Shown: piece by piece, positions 18,257 to 27,810 of the stretch | Position numbering within the stretch: position 1 is the first letter of the stretch | Layout of the letters: each line of letters begins with the position of its first letter | Assembly: GCF_022012305.1 (NCBI RefSeq) | Contig: NZ_JAKLTM010000002.1 | Coordinates: 124,001-188,000 of the forward strand | DNA: 64,000 nucleotides | Source of the DNA: Ramlibacter paludis | GTDB lineage: Bacteria; Pseudomonadota; Gammaproteobacteria; Burkholderiales; Burkholderiaceae_C | Direction: 5' to 3' | Translations under genes and position numbers: made by a program | The notes under the pieces: generated by a model | What the model saw: the letters and a program-made list of their open reading frames with translations, nothing else | What the model was told of the DNA's origin: nothing | The model's database searches: none

Positions 18257-18973
18257 ATGGATTCGCAATTCGGCCTCGTCAACCTCTGGAACCAGGGCGA
18301 CATCGTCACCCGCGCGGTGGCGCTGCTGCTGCTGGGGATGTCGCTGGCCTCCTGGATCGTCATCATCATCAAGGTCCTGGACCTGCGCCGCTACGCCGGC
18401 CAGTCGCGCAAGATCGAAAGCTTCTGGCACGCGGCCGACTTCGCCGACGGCCTGAACAAGCTGGGCACCGATCCGGCCAACCCGTTCCGCAACCTCGCCC
18501 TGGAAGGCCGCGAAGCCTCCGCGCACCACAACGCCCAGGCGCAGCTGCACGATTCGCTGAGCGCCAGCGACTGGATGACGCGCACGCTGCGCAACTCCAT
18601 CGACGAAGCCACCGCGCGCATGCAGTCCGGCCTCGCCGTGCTGGCCTCGGTGGGCTCCACCGCGCCCTTCGTCGGCCTGTTCGGCACGGTCTGGGGCATC
18701 TACCACGCGCTGCTGTCGATCAGCGCCGCCGGCCAGGCGACCATCGACAAGGTGGCCGGCCCGATCGGCGAGGCGCTGGTGATGACGGCCCTGGGCCTGG
18801 CGGTCGCCATTCCCGCGGTCCTGGGCTACAACGCGCTGGTGCGCGGCAACAAGGGCGTGCTGGGCAAGCTCAATCGCTTCGCCCACGACATGCACGCCTA
18901 CTTCGTGATGGGCTCGCGCGTTTCGGCCGCCGGCGCCGCCGCCCGCGTCGTGCCCATGAAGAAGGGCGCCTGA
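18257..18973 (+). CDS. exbB: Biopolymer transport protein ExbB (MotA/TolQ/ExbB family)
   Basis: A 238-residue membrane protein forming the pentameric proton channel scaffold with ExbD. It has a first helix near residues 16-38 (VALLLLGMSLASWIVIIIKV), a long cytoplasmic domain, then two helices. The family signature is seen in LAVLASVGSTAPFVGLFGTVWGIYHAL and GEALVMTALGLAVAIPAVLGYN. I chose the ATG at 18257, two bases after the tonB stop. It is cotranscribed with tonB and exbD. Confidence 0.95.
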   Translation: MDSQFGLVNLWNQGDIVTRAVALLLLGMSLASWIVIIIKVLDLRRYAGQSRKIESFWHAADFADGLNKLGTDPANPFRNLALEGREASAHHNAQAQLHDSLSASDWMTRTLRNSIDEATARMQSGLAVLASVGSTAPFVGLFGTVWGIYHALLSISAAGQATIDKVAGPIGEALVMTALGLAVAIPAVLGYNALVRGNKGVLGKLNRFAHDMHAYFVMGSRVSAAGAAARVVPMKKGA

Positions 18974-18975
18974 GC

Positions 18976-19385
<410 letters not shown>

Positions 19386-19389
<4 letters not shown>

Positions 19390-19574
19390 AAACGGCCGGC
19401 GAACGCCCGGAGCCGGCCGGCGAACGGAACGGGCCGGAAACCGATCCGAACCGGCCGCAGCCGCTTCCCAGCGAGCAATTGCTGCAAGGCCGCCGGCTGG
19501 TCGAGATCTCGCACAACGGCGAGGTCTACCGGCTGCAGGCCACGCGCCTGGGCAAGCTCATACTGACGAAATAG
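19386..19574 (+). CDS. hemP: Haemin uptake protein HemP
   Basis: A 62-residue small soluble protein. The C-terminal half carries the HemP signature LLQGRRLVEISHNGEVYRLQ followed by TRLGKLILTK. The N-terminal half is charged and Pro-rich. HemP is a conserved small iron-regulated protein often next to haem receptors; in Burkholderia relatives it acts in haem uptake control. No haem receptor or HmuTUV system is present in this window, so here it stands as the last gene of the tonB operon. It overlaps exbD by 4 bp. Confidence 0.88.
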
Positions 19575-19580
19575 GCGGCT

Positions 19581-19988
19581 TCAAAGCCCCAGCGCCGCGA
19601 TGCCGGCGCGCGCGACCTGCGCATCCTCGGTCGACTTCACGCCGCTCACGCCGACGGCGCCCATGCACTGGCCGTCCTTCACGATCGGAACGCCGCCTTC
19701 CAGCATGCCTTGCAGCGCCGGCGCCGACAGGAAGGAGACGCGGCCGCCGTTGATGATCTCCTCGTAGACGCGGCTTTCGCGCCGGCCCAGCGCCGCGGTC
19801 TGCGCCTTCGCCGGCGCGATGTGGGCGGAAACGGCGGCGGCCCCATCCAGGCGCTGCAGCGCCAGCAGGTGGCCACCGTCGTCGACGATGGCGATGGTGA
19901 CGGCCCATTTGTTGGCCAGAGCTTCGGCTTCGGCGGCAGCCATCACGGCTTTCACGTCGGCCGCTTCGAGAAAATGCTTGGTTTTCAT
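19581..19988 (-). CDS. GlcG/HbpS family haem-binding-like protein (DUF336)
   Basis: A 135-residue protein of the GlcG/HbpS/PduO-C fold: MAAAEAEALANKWAVTIAIVDDGGHLLALQRLDGA, then APAKAQTAALGRRES and VPIVKDGQCMGAVGVSGVKSTEDAQVARAG. No clear signal peptide. HbpS homologues bind haem or cobalamin, and GlcG homologues accompany glycolate oxidases. Its place tail-to-tail with hemP (6 bp apart) is suggestive but not proof of a haem role. I chose the start MKTKHFLEAADVK at 19988; the frame continues upstream without conserved sequence. Confidence 0.8.
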   Translation of the reverse strand: MKTKHFLEAADVKAVMAAAEAEALANKWAVTIAIVDDGGHLLALQRLDGAAAVSAHIAPAKAQTAALGRRESRVYEEIINGGRVSFLSAPALQGMLEGGVPIVKDGQCMGAVGVSGVKSTEDAQVARAGIAALGL

Positions 19989-20106
19989 GATCTGTCGGGG
20001 AAAACGCGAAGCATAGCGCCCGCGTTCCGGGCCATCTGGCCGAATCCGCTTGAACCAACCTAGAATGCGCCCATCTAACGGCTGTGTACAGCCCCAGGAG
20101 ATGTCC

Positions 20107-20802
20107 ATGAACGATAGCGTCGAGACGGTCCAGACCCTAGGCTACGGCGAAGTTGCCTCGCTGGAGCAGCGCAACAAGGTCCTGCGCAACACCTACTGGC
20201 TGCTGGCCCTGAGCCTGATCCCCACCGTGCTGGGTGCCTGGCTGGGCGTGGCGACCGGCATCACCCGCAACCTCACCGGCGGCATCGGCCTGATCGTGTT
20301 CCTGGGCGGCGCCTTCGGCTTCATGTACGCCATCCAGAAGACCAAGGATTCCGCCGCCGGCGTGGCGGTGCTGCTTGGCTTCACCTTCTTCATGGGCCTG
20401 ATGCTGTCGCGGCTGATCGCGATGGTCCTGGGCTTCAAGAACGGCACCGGCCTGGTGATGACGGCATTCGGCGGCACCGCCGGTGTGTTCTTCGTGATGG
20501 CCACGCTCTCCACCGTGATCAAGCGCGACCTGTCCGGCATGTCCAAGTGGCTGTTCGCCGGCGCGCTGGTGATCATGATCGGCGCCATCGTCAACGTGTT
20601 CATCGGCTCCACCACCGGCATGCTGGTGATCAGCACGCTGGCCATCGGCCTCTTCAGCCTGTACATGCTGTACGACCTGAAGCAGATCATCGACGGCGGC
20701 GAGACCAACTACATCAACGCCACGCTGGCGCTGTACCTGGATCTGTTCAACATCTTCCAGAGCCTGCTGATGATCCTGGGCATCACGTCCGGCGACGACT
20801 GA
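20107..20802 (+). CDS. Bax inhibitor-1 / YccA family membrane protein
   Basis: A 231-residue integral membrane protein with seven hydrophobic segments. It contains the BI-1 motifs RNTYWLLALSLIPTVLGAWLG and, at the C-terminus, SLYMLYDLKQIIDGG and TNYINATLALYLDLFNIF. YccA, a member of this family, binds and modulates FtsH; YbhL/YetJ members leak calcium. AGGAG is placed correctly for the ATG at 20107 rather than the ATG at 20101. An inverted repeat GGCTGT/ACAGCC sits in the leader (20080-20093). A bidirectional terminator follows. Confidence 0.9.
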   Translation: MNDSVETVQTLGYGEVASLEQRNKVLRNTYWLLALSLIPTVLGAWLGVATGITRNLTGGIGLIVFLGGAFGFMYAIQKTKDSAAGVAVLLGFTFFMGLMLSRLIAMVLGFKNGTGLVMTAFGGTAGVFFVMATLSTVIKRDLSGMSKWLFAGALVIMIGAIVNVFIGSTTGMLVISTLAIGLFSLYMLYDLKQIIDGGETNYINATLALYLDLFNIFQSLLMILGITSGDD

Positions 20803-20819
20803 GCGCGTCGCGCACCAGG

Positions 20820-20846
20820 AAAAAGGGGCCTCCGCGGCCCCTTTTT
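20820..20846. terminator. Bidirectional intrinsic terminator
   Basis: GGGGCC (20825-20830) pairs with GGCCCC (20836-20841) around a 5-nt loop, flanked by five A on the left and five T on the right. It can therefore end transcripts from the BI-1 gene (+) and from rlmD (-), whose stop codon abuts it. Confidence 0.9.
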
Positions 20847-22234
20847 CATTGGAGATCGAACACCGCGATCGACTCCACGTGCGCCGTGTGCGGGAACATG
20901 TTCACCACCCCCGCCGCGCTGCAGGCATAGCCCGCCTGGTGCACCAGCAGGCCCGCGTCGCGCGCCAGGGTCGCCGGATTGCAGCTCACGTAGACGATGC
21001 GCTTGGGCGGCTTCCAGGCCCCGCGCAAGGATGGGTCCTGGTGCAGGTCGGCCAGCGCCTTGGCCAGGGCGAAGGCGCCCTCGCGCGGCGGATCCACCAG
21101 CCAGCGGTCGGCGTGGCCGTCTTCCACCAGCTGCTGCGGCGTCATCTCGAACAGGTTGCGCGCGGCGAAGGTGGTGGGCGCCAGCGGCTGCTCCTGCGCA
21201 TTCAAGGCGTAGTTCTCGCGCGAGCGCGCCACCAGCGCCTCGCTGCCTTCGATGCCCAGCACCTCGCCGGCACGCGTGGCCAGCGGCAGCGTGAAGTTGC
21301 CGAGCCCGCAGAACCAGTCGATCACGCGTTCCTGGCGCTGCGGCGCCAGCAGGCGCAGCGCGCGGTCGACCAGCACGCGGTTGATGTGCGGGTTGACCTG
21401 CGTGAAGTCGGTCGGCCGGAACGGCATGGTGATGCCGAACTCCGGCAGCGCGTAGTCCAGCGCATCGCCGCCTTCATCGAGCAGCTTGACCGTGTCCGGC
21501 CCTTTCGGCTGCAGCCACCACTGCACGCCGGGATGTTCCACCGCGAAGGCGCGCAGCTTCGCCAGGTCACCGGCGCTGAGCGGTTCCAGGTGGCGCAGCA
21601 CCAGCGCCGTGACGCGGTCGCCGCAGGCCAGCTCGATCTGCGGGCAGGTCTCGATGGCGTCCATGGATGCGATCAGCGCGCGCAGCGGCAGCAGCAGGTC
21701 GCTGACGTGCGCCGGCACCACGTGGCATTCCTTGATGTCGGCGACGTAGCGGCTCTTGCGCTCGTGGAAGCCCACCAGCACCGCGCCCTTCTTGCGCACG
21801 TGGCGCACGCTGAAGCGCGCGCGCCAGCGGTAGCCCCAGCCCGGCCCCTCGATCGCCGGCAGGATCGTGTCGGCCTTGACCTTGGACAGGTGCCACAAGT
21901 TGTCCTCGAGCACGCGCTGCTTGATCGCCACCTGCGCGCCCAGGTGCAGGTGCTGCATCTTGCAGCCGCCGCAGGCGCCCTCGTGCAGGCCGAAATGCGG
22001 GCAGCGCGGACGCACGCGCTGCGCCGACTCGCGGTGCACCTCGACCAGCGAAGCCTGTTCCCAGTTGTTCTTCCTGCGGTGGACGTTGACCGTCACCAGT
22101 TCGCCGGGCAGCGCGCCGTCGACGAACACCACCTTGCCGTCGGGCCGCCGGGCCACGCCCTGGGCCTCGATGTCCAGCGATTCGATTTCCAGCCAGCCCT
22201 CAGGCAGCGCCGGCCGTTCCTTCTGTTCCGTCAT
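20846..22234 (-). CDS. rlmD: 23S rRNA (uracil(1939)-C5)-methyltransferase RlmD
   Basis: A 462-residue rRNA methyltransferase. An N-terminal TRAM/OB domain is followed by [4Fe-4S] ligands: Cys78, Cys88 and Cys91 in [18 protein letters not shown], with a fourth Cys expected at KECHVV. The SAM-binding part has [16 protein letters not shown], and the catalytic Cys lies in [14 protein letters not shown]. The Cys cluster loop is four residues longer than in E. coli RlmD (C-x9-C-x2-C). The start at 22234 gives a normal length. The 3'-5' exonuclease gene lies upstream on the same strand. Confidence 0.92.
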   Translation of the reverse strand: MTEQKERPALPEGWLEIESLDIEAQGVARRPDGKVVFVDGALPGELVTVNVHRRKNNWEQASLVEVHRESAQRVRPRCPHFGLHEGACGGCKMQHLHLGAQVAIKQRVLEDNLWHLSKVKADTILPAIEGPGWGYRWRARFSVRHVRKKGAVLVGFHERKSRYVADIKECHVVPAHVSDLLLPLRALIASMDAIETCPQIELACGDRVTALVLRHLEPLSAGDLAKLRAFAVEHPGVQWWLQPKGPDTVKLLDEGGDALDYALPEFGITMPFRPTDFTQVNPHINRVLVDRALRLLAPQRQERVIDWFCGLGNFTLPLATRAGEVLGIEGSEALVARSRENYALNAQEQPLAPTTFAARNLFEMTPQQLVEDGHADRWLVDPPREGAFALAKALADLHQDPSLRGAWKPPKRIVYVSCNPATLARDAGLLVHQAGYACSAAGVVNMFPHTAHVESIAVFDLQ

Positions 22235-22340
22235 GCCCCGATTGTCTCAGGCCGGCGTCGCCGGCCGACGAGTCCGTGCAGGCGGACGCCAGGGCCAGCG
22301 TGCAGAAGGCCAGGCGCAGGAAGCGGCGGATCAGCCCCAT
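22200..22340 (-). CDS. Candidate 46-residue lipoprotein-like peptide
   Basis: A short frame beginning [19 protein letters not shown] with a plausible lipobox LASAC (Cys21), followed by a small hydrophilic tail. Its ATG overlaps the last ten bases of the upstream exonuclease gene (22331-22340), and its end overlaps the rlmD start by 35 bp. The codon-like fit of a signal peptide in such a gap is suggestive, but the frame could be chance. No family recognised. Confidence 0.3.
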   Translation of the reverse strand: MGLIRRFLRLAFCTLALASACTDSSAGDAGLRQSGHDGTEGTAGAA

Positions 22341-23116
22341 GCCGCCAGGTACTCCTGCCAGTGCGGCTCGTCGGGCGCCAGCGCGCCCAGGCTCTGCTTG
22401 ACGAAGGCGATCTCCTGCTCGTATTCGGCCTCGGTGAAGCCGCAGCGCATCTTCTGGAAGCGGCAGTACAGCAGGTAGGTGTTCATGACGTCGGTTTCGC
22501 AGTAGCGCCGGATCTCGTCCAGCTTGCCTTCGCGGTAGGCGTTGAACACCTGCGAGCCGTCCATCCCGAGCTTGCCCGGGAAGCCGCACAACTTGGCCAT
22601 GGCGTCCAGCGGTGCGCTGGCACGCGGCTGGTACATCGCCAGCAGGTCCATCAGGTCCAGGTGCCGCATGTGGTAGCGGCTGATGTAGTTGTTCCACTTG
22701 AACTCGCGGTCGTCTTCGCCCATGTCCCAGTACTTGCCGGCCACGACGCCGTGGCGCAGGCCCCGGTAGTGCAGCACCGGCAGGTCGAAACCGCCGCCGT
22801 TCCAGCTCACCAGCTGCGGCGAATGCTTGTCGATGGAATTGAAGAAATTCTGGACGACCTTGCCTTCGCTCTTGTCGTCCCGGTCGACGAAGGAGTGCAC
22901 GCGCAAGCCCTCGGCGTTGCGGAATACGCAGCTGATGACCAGGATGCGCTGCAGGTGCAGCGGCATGAAGTCGCTCTTGCCTTCGTCCTTGCGCTCCTGC
23001 GCCCACTGGGCGTAGACGGCGGCGTCGTCCAGGTCCGGAGGCGCCCCGCGCAGGGTGCGCAATCCGGCGACGTCAGGGATGGATTCGATGTCGAAAACAA
23101 GTACGGGCCACGGCAT
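22331..23116 (-). CDS. PolB-like 3'-5' exonuclease
   Basis: A 261-residue predicted DEDDy-type 3'-5' exonuclease related to the proofreading domain of DNA polymerase B. Exo I is VLVFDIESIPD (Asp9, Glu11), Exo II is VSWNGGGFDLPVLHYR, and Exo III is RRYCETDVMNTYLLYC (Tyr...Asp). It acts as a stand-alone nuclease without a polymerase domain; its biological substrate is unknown. I chose the ATG at 23116. A GTG at 23134 directly after the rpoS stop is also in frame and would add six residues. It likely belongs to the rpoS transcription unit. Confidence 0.85.
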   Translation of the reverse strand: MPWPVLVFDIESIPDVAGLRTLRGAPPDLDDAAVYAQWAQERKDEGKSDFMPLHLQRILVISCVFRNAEGLRVHSFVDRDDKSEGKVVQNFFNSIDKHSPQLVSWNGGGFDLPVLHYRGLRHGVVAGKYWDMGEDDREFKWNNYISRYHMRHLDLMDLLAMYQPRASAPLDAMAKLCGFPGKLGMDGSQVFNAYREGKLDEIRRYCETDVMNTYLLYCRFQKMRCGFTEAEYEQEIAFVKQSLGALAPDEPHWQEYLAAWG

Positions 23117-23134
23117 GGCGGCACTGTACAGCAC

Positions 23135-24148
23135 CTACAGCAAGGCTTCCTTGTCGATCCCGCTGCGCACCATGTGGCGCTTCAGCTTCATGAGCGCCTC
23201 GTTCTGGATCTGCCGCACCCGCTCGCGCGTGAGCCCGAGGCGGTCGCTCAGGACTTCCAGCGTTTCCGGTTCGCGGTCGTGCAGGCCGAAGCGGCCTTCC
23301 AGCACCTCCTTCTCGCGGTACGAGAGGGCGTCGATCCAGCTGGCGAGCAGCCGCTCGACCTCGTGGTTCTGCGTCACGCCGGTCGGGTCCAGCGCCAGTT
23401 CGTCGGCCATGAAGTCGCCCAGCGTGTGCTCGTCGTCCGAACGCTCCACCACCGCGTCCAGCGACTTGGGCGTTTCCGCCATCGCCAGCAGCTGCGCCAC
23501 CTCCTGCACGTCGCGCCCCAGCAAGGCCGCCACGTCTTCGACCCGCACGCCGTCGCCCTCGACGCCATTGCGGCCCATGGCGAAGGCCGGATCGTTCTCC
23601 AGCGTGCGGCGCGCGCGCAGCACCTGCTGCAGTTCGCGCACCACGTGCACCGGCAGGCGGATCACGCGGCCCTGGTTCATCACCGCGCGCTCCACCGCCT
23701 GGCGGATCCACCAGGTGGCGTAGGTGGAGAAGCGGAAGCCGCGTTCGGGTTCGAACTTGTCGATGGCGTGCATCAGGCCGAGGTTGCCTTCCTCGATCAG
23801 GTCCGACAGCGGCACGCCGCGCCCGAGGTAGCCCTTGGCGATGCTCACCACCAGCCGCAGGTTGTGCTCGATCATCGACTGGCGGGCGGCGAAGTCGCCG
23901 GCCCGCGCGCGGGTCGCCGTCTCGAATTCCTCTTCGGCGGTGAAGAGCGTCGTGCGGCGCACGTCGCGCAGGTACAGGGTGAGCGTGTCGCTGGACTCGC
24001 CGGCGAATTCCTTCGCCATGTCGCGCAGCGGCGGCAGTTCGACGCTGGCCGGCTCCGCCGCCGGCTCCGACTCATCCGCAACGGGCCTGTCCGCATCCTG
24101 CCGGGCGCCCTCGGGCGTCGCAGGATCGTGGCCGTTGCGGCGTTTCAT
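23135..24148 (-). CDS. rpoS: RNA polymerase sigma factor RpoS
   Basis: A 337-residue stationary-phase/general stress sigma factor. Region 1.2 has [21 protein letters not shown], region 2 has [20 protein letters not shown] and the -10 recognition segment [18 protein letters not shown], region 3 has [16 protein letters not shown], and region 4 ends with [20 protein letters not shown]. The acidic, poorly conserved first 40 residues are normal for Burkholderiales RpoS. It sits 2 bp after nlpD in the conserved order surE-pcm-nlpD-rpoS. In relatives, rpoS also has a promoter inside nlpD; none was evident to me here. Confidence 0.95.
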   Translation of the reverse strand: MKRRNGHDPATPEGARQDADRPVADESEPAAEPASVELPPLRDMAKEFAGESSDTLTLYLRDVRRTTLFTAEEEFETATRARAGDFAARQSMIEHNLRLVVSIAKGYLGRGVPLSDLIEEGNLGLMHAIDKFEPERGFRFSTYATWWIRQAVERAVMNQGRVIRLPVHVVRELQQVLRARRTLENDPAFAMGRNGVEGDGVRVEDVAALLGRDVQEVAQLLAMAETPKSLDAVVERSDDEHTLGDFMADELALDPTGVTQNHEVERLLASWIDALSYREKEVLEGRFGLHDREPETLEVLSDRLGLTRERVRQIQNEALMKLKRHMVRSGIDKEALL

Positions 24149-24150
24149 GG

Positions 24151-25026
24151 CTACCTCGCTGGCAGGTACCTGCTCGGGTCGACGGGCTTGCCCTGCCGAC
24201 GGATTTCGAAATGCAGCTTGACGCGATCGGCATCGCTGGAGCCCATCTCGGCGATCTTCTGGCCCTTGCGGACCGACTGGTCTTCCTTCACCAGCAGCGA
24301 CTGATTGTGCGCGTATGCGGTGAGGTAGGTGTTGTTATGTTTGAGGATGATCAGGTTGCCGTAGCCGCGCAAGCCCGCGCCGGCATAGACCACGCGGCCG
24401 TCGGCCGCCGCCAGCACGGGGTCGCCCGCCTTGCCACCGAGGTCCAGGCCCTTGTTCTTCTGCTCGTCGAAGCCCGCCAGCACGCTGGTGCCCGCGGCCG
24501 TGGGCCAGGCCCAGGCGACTTCTTCCTCGGCCGGCACCGGCGCAGTGGTGCTGGCCGCCGACGACGAGGGCCGCGGCGCGCTGGCTGCAGTGGCTGCGCT
24601 GGCGGCCGCAACCGGGGCCGATGCGGCGGATGCCGGCGGCATCGTCCGCGGCGCGGCCGTTTCCACCGCGCCCGGCGGCACCACGCGCAGCACCTGGCCG
24701 ACCTCGATCACGTTCGGATTCTCCAGGCCGTTCCAGCGCGCGATGTCCTTCCAGTTCTGGCCGGACTCCAGCGCGATGCGGATCAGCGTGTCGCCGGGCT
24801 TCACCGTGTAGTAGCCGGCCTTGCCCGCGTTGTCGTTCACGGCCGGGGCCGGAGCCGTCGCGACACGGCCCGGTTCCACCGGGGCGCCATGCCGCGCAGT
24901 GCGGTCTTCCACCGGCGCGGGCGTGTGCCGCGGCGACGCGCACGCCGCCAGCAAGGCGCACGCCATCGCGGCGCCCGCCCATTTCCATCCGCGCCCTTGG
25001 GCCAGCAACATCGTCTTGTTCCTCAT
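24151..25026 (-). CDS. nlpD: NlpD-like lipoprotein, LysM plus degenerate M23 domain
   Basis: A 291-residue outer-membrane lipoprotein that in relatives activates the septal amidase AmiC. A lipoprotein signal ends in the lipobox LLAAC (about residues 25-29). LysM follows near residues 62-107 ([19 protein letters not shown]). After an Ala/Pro-rich linker comes the LytM fold ([20 protein letters not shown] to [19 protein letters not shown]). The zinc ligands of active M23 peptidases are replaced: NKGLD where HxxxD is expected, and KLH for HxH. This is the same loss as in E. coli NlpD, so it is an activator rather than an enzyme. It overlaps pcm by 4 bp. Confidence 0.92.
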   Translation of the reverse strand: MRNKTMLLAQGRGWKWAGAAMACALLAACASPRHTPAPVEDRTARHGAPVEPGRVATAPAPAVNDNAGKAGYYTVKPGDTLIRIALESGQNWKDIARWNGLENPNVIEVGQVLRVVPPGAVETAAPRTMPPASAASAPVAAASAATAASAPRPSSSAASTTAPVPAEEEVAWAWPTAAGTSVLAGFDEQKNKGLDLGGKAGDPVLAAADGRVVYAGAGLRGYGNLIILKHNNTYLTAYAHNQSLLVKEDQSVRKGQKIAEMGSSDADRVKLHFEIRRQGKPVDPSRYLPAR

Positions 25027-25784
25027 GCAACGCCCGATTTTAGGGGGACAAAGTGGACCGACTCCAGCACGGAGTGTTTCAGTTGACCGGCGGCCTTCTC
25101 CACCACCACCAGCGCCTGCTGTCCGCCGGGGCTCACGACGGGCGCCACGATGCGGCCGCCTTCGGCAAGCTGATCGGTCCACGCCGCAGGCAGCGCCTCG
25201 CCGCCGGCCGCGGCAATGATGCCCGCATAGGGTGCGCCCTTGGCGTAACCCACCATGCCATCGCCGAACAGCAGGTGCACGTTCGGCAGGCGAAGGTGGC
25301 GCAGGTTCTCGCGCGCCTTGTCATGCAGGCCGCGCAGGCGCTCCACGCTGTACACCTCGGTGGCCACGCAGCTCAGCACCGCGGCCTGGTAACCGCAACC
25401 CGTGCCCACTTCGAGCACGCGACCGAGCTTGCCCTGCGCGTCGGTGCGTCCGGCCAGCAGCAGCTCGATCATGCGCGCCACCACGTTCGGTTTCGAGATG
25501 GTCTGGCCCAGCCCGATCGGCAGGCTGGTGTCTTCGTAAGCCTGGTTCGCCAGCGCCGTGTCCACGAAGCGGTGCCGCTCCACCGTGCCCATGGCGGCCA
25601 GCACGCGCGGGTCGCTCACGCCCTGGGCCGCCAGCTTCTGCACCATGCGCGCGCGCACGGCCTGCGAGGCGAGCCCGACACCCGTGGGCGATGCGGCGAC
25701 GGCAGGCGCGGCCGCGCGCGGCGCCGCGGGCCGGGCCGGCCCGCCATCGAGCCGGGCGGGAAAGGAGGGGCGGCGCGTCATCAA
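25023..25784 (-). CDS. pcm: Protein-L-isoaspartate O-methyltransferase
   Basis: A 253-residue SAM-dependent repair enzyme for isomerised Asp/Asn residues. It has the family opening [20 protein letters not shown], the substrate motif [18 protein letters not shown] and SAM motif [17 protein letters not shown]. An extra N-terminal stretch of about 40 Pro/Ala-rich residues precedes the core; a GTG or ATG further inside is possible but the ATG at 25784 keeps the 4-bp overlap with surE. Operon surE-pcm-nlpD-rpoS. Confidence 0.93.
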   Translation of the reverse strand: MMTRRPSFPARLDGGPARPAAPRAAAPAVAASPTGVGLASQAVRARMVQKLAAQGVSDPRVLAAMGTVERHRFVDTALANQAYEDTSLPIGLGQTISKPNVVARMIELLLAGRTDAQGKLGRVLEVGTGCGYQAAVLSCVATEVYSVERLRGLHDKARENLRHLRLPNVHLLFGDGMVGYAKGAPYAGIIAAAGGEALPAAWTDQLAEGGRIVAPVVSPGGQQALVVVEKAAGQLKHSVLESVHFVPLKSGVA

Positions 25785-26545
25785 CTGCCCTTGGCCAGCT
25801 GCGCGGCCGACTGGCCCCAGTACCGCAGCGCCTCGTGGTCGGTCAGGTCCACCTTCAGCGGCGTGATCGTCGGGTGGCCTTGCAGCGAAGCGTGGAAGTC
25901 GGTGCCCTCGGCATCGTCCTTGGCCTTGCCGGCGCCGCCGATCCAGTACATGGTGTCGCCGCGCGGGCTGGTCTGCGAGATCACCTTCTCCGCCGCATGC
26001 CGGCGCCCGAGGCGGCAGACCTTGAAGGGCTTCAGCGCCTCGAACGGCAGGTTGGGGATGTTGACGTTCAGCAGCCAGTGCGCGCCGTCGGTGCGATGGT
26101 GTTCGGCGAGGTACTGCACCAGCTCCCGCGCCTTGCGCGCCGCTGCGTCCAGGTGGCCCCAGCCCTTTTCCACCTGCGAGAAGGCGATGGCGGGCACGCC
26201 GAACAGGTAGCCTTCCATGGCGGCGCCGACGGTGCCGGAATAGATCGTGTCGTCGCCCATGTTGGCGCCGTTGTTGATGCCGCTCACCACCAGGTCGGGC
26301 TTGTAACCGAGCAGGCCGGTCAGCGCGATGTGCACGCAGTCCGCCGGCGTGCCGTTCACGTAGCGAAAGCCGTTGGCCGCTTCGGTGACATAGAGCGGCG
26401 CGTTGAGCGTCAGCGCATTCGACTTCGCGCTGTTGTTGTGCTCGGGGGCGACCACCTCCACCTCGCCGAGGTCGCGGATCGCCTCGTACAGCGCCACGAT
26501 GCCGGGCGCCTGGTAGCCGTCGTCGTTGGAGAGCAGGATCTTCAT
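25781..26545 (-). CDS. surE: 5'/3'-nucleotidase SurE
   Basis: A 254-residue metal-dependent nucleotidase. The metal-binding Asp8-Asp9 motif opens the protein ([16 protein letters not shown]), followed by [15 protein letters not shown] and [26 protein letters not shown]. It hydrolyses nucleoside monophosphates and short polyphosphate and is linked to stationary-phase survival. The start at 26545 is fixed by the conserved N-terminus; the longer open frame has no conserved sequence. First gene of surE-pcm-nlpD-rpoS. Confidence 0.95.
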   Translation of the reverse strand: MKILLSNDDGYQAPGIVALYEAIRDLGEVEVVAPEHNNSAKSNALTLNAPLYVTEAANGFRYVNGTPADCVHIALTGLLGYKPDLVVSGINNGANMGDDTIYSGTVGAAMEGYLFGVPAIAFSQVEKGWGHLDAAARKARELVQYLAEHHRTDGAHWLLNVNIPNLPFEALKPFKVCRLGRRHAAEKVISQTSPRGDTMYWIGGAGKAKDDAEGTDFHASLQGHPTITPLKVDLTDHEALRYWGQSAAQLAKGS

Positions 26546-26640
26546 CTTGCGAGGATTGTAGGGTTCGCGGTCACGGCCGGGACAAGGCAGCATCGCGCCG
26601 TTTGCCTATCATTCGGCGCATCACGATTCGGAGCGTTCCC

Positions 26641-27627
26641 ATGCATGCCTGGCTTTGCGAAAACCCCGTCGGCGTCGAAGCGCTGCAATGGAAGGAACTG
26701 CCCACGCCGCAGCCCAAGGCCGGCGAGGTGCTGGTGGAGATCAAGGCGGCCAGCCTGAACTTCCCCGACCTGCTGATCGTGCAGAACAAGTACCAGATGA
26801 AGCCGGCCCTGCCCTTCGTGCCGGGTTCCGAGTACGCGGGCGTGGTGGCCGCCGTCGGCGAAGGCGTGACGCAGCTGAAGGTGGGCCAGCCGGTGGCCTG
26901 CCTCTCGGGCACGGGCGGCTTCGGCACCCACACGATCGCGCCGGCTGCCTTGTGCATGCCGCTGCCGCCGGGCTTTCCGTTCGTGGATGCGGCCGCCTTC
27001 ATCATGATCTATGCCACTTCGCACCACGCCCTGGTGGACCGCGCGCAGCTGAAGGCCGGCGAGACCGTGCTGGTGCTGGGCGCGGCCGGCGGCGTCGGCA
27101 CCGCGGCGATCCAGATCGCCAAGGCCGTGGGCGCGAAGGTGATCGCGGCGGCCTCTTCCGCCGAGAAATGCGCGCTGTGCAAGGAGATCGGCGCCGACGC
27201 CACCATCGACTACAGCCAGCATGCGCCCGGCCCCGCCCTGCGCGAGGCGATCAAGGAAGCCACCGGCGGCAAGGGCCCGGATGTGATCTACGACCCGGTG
27301 GGCGGCGATTTCGCCGAACCCGCCTTCCGTTCCATCGCCTGGCGCGGTCGCTACCTGGTCGTGGGCTTCGCCGCCGGCCCCATCCCCAGCCTGCCGCTGA
27401 ACCTGGCGCTGCTGAAGGGCGCCTCCATCGTCGGCGTGTTCTGGGGCGACTTCGCGCGCCGCGAGCCCAAGGCCAATGCGGCCATGATGGGCGAGCTGGC
27501 GCAGTGGTACGCGCAGGGCAAGGTCAAGCCCGTGATCGACCGCACCATGCCCATGGCCCAGCTCAAGGAGGCTTATGCGCACATGGGTTCGCGCGGCGTC
27601 AAGGGCAAGCTGGTGATGGTGAACTGA
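26641..27627 (+). CDS. NADPH:quinone oxidoreductase family protein (zinc-free MDR)
   Basis: A 328-residue cytoplasmic oxidoreductase of the quinone-oxidoreductase branch of the medium-chain family. The GroES-like N-terminal domain has PFVPGSEYAGVVAAVGEGV and lacks catalytic-zinc Cys/His. The Rossmann domain has the NADPH motif VLVLGAAGGVGTAAIQIAK. The middle YDPVGGDFAEPAFRSIAWRG is typical. It probably reduces quinones or an enoyl substrate; physiological substrate unknown. A TATCAT hexamer at 26606-26611 is a possible -10. Monocistronic, divergent from surE. Confidence 0.88.
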   Translation: MHAWLCENPVGVEALQWKELPTPQPKAGEVLVEIKAASLNFPDLLIVQNKYQMKPALPFVPGSEYAGVVAAVGEGVTQLKVGQPVACLSGTGGFGTHTIAPAALCMPLPPGFPFVDAAAFIMIYATSHHALVDRAQLKAGETVLVLGAAGGVGTAAIQIAKAVGAKVIAAASSAEKCALCKEIGADATIDYSQHAPGPALREAIKEATGGKGPDVIYDPVGGDFAEPAFRSIAWRGRYLVVGFAAGPIPSLPLNLALLKGASIVGVFWGDFARREPKANAAMMGELAQWYAQGKVKPVIDRTMPMAQLKEAYAHMGSRGVKGKLVMVN

Positions 27628-27668
27628 CCCTGCCGCGGCGCGCGCGGCGACCATGCCCCGGCTCGCGC

Positions 27669-27674
27669 TATAAT
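27669..27674 (+). promoter_or_regulatory. -10 box of the tRNA-His promoter
   Basis: A perfect TATAAT lies 13 nt upstream of the mature tRNA 5' end. No good -35 is visible at 16-18 nt upstream. Confidence 0.6.
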
Positions 27675-27686
27675 CGCCGGCTCACG

Positions 27687-27762
27687 GTGGCTGTAGCTCA
27701 GTTGGTAGAGTCCAGGATTGTGATTCCTGTTGTCGTGGGTTCGAGTCCCATCAGCCACCCCA
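27687..27762 (+). tRNA. tRNA-His (GTG)
   Basis: A complete 76-nt cloverleaf. The acceptor stem GTGGCTG pairs with CAGCCAC, the D arm has AGCTCAGTTGGTAGAG, the anticodon GTG lies in the loop TTGTGAT, and the T arm has GGTTCGAGTCC. CCA is encoded at 27760-27762. A G at 27686 supplies the -1 guanosine typical of tRNA-His, opposite C73. Confidence 0.97.
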
Positions 27763-27775
27763 GTGAATCTTCGTG

Positions 27776-27805
27776 AAACGGCCCCCAGCGGGCCGTTTTC
27801 GTTTT
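27776..27805 (+). terminator. Terminator after tRNA-His
   Basis: A 9-bp stem, AAACGGCCC (27776-27784) with GGGCCGTTT (27790-27798), and a 5-nt loop are followed by TTTTCGTTTT. It starts 13 bp after the tRNA and also separates it from the convergent PhyH gene. Confidence 0.88.
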
Positions 27806-27810
27806 GCGCG

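Noticed and set aside
20080..20093. Inverted repeat GGCTGT/ACAGCC before the BI-1 gene as a LexA box
   Set aside because: LexA sites need CTGT-N8-ACAG spacing; here the halves are only 2 nt apart. It may be a small leader hairpin.
20849..24304. 1151-codon open frame on the + strand across rlmD, exonuclease and rpoS
   Set aside because: It is antisense to three well-supported genes and has a His/Arg/Gln-rich shadow composition without any domain.
24151..25026. NlpD as an active M23 endopeptidase
   Set aside because: The HxxxD and HxH zinc ligands are replaced, as in E. coli NlpD, so catalysis is unlikely.
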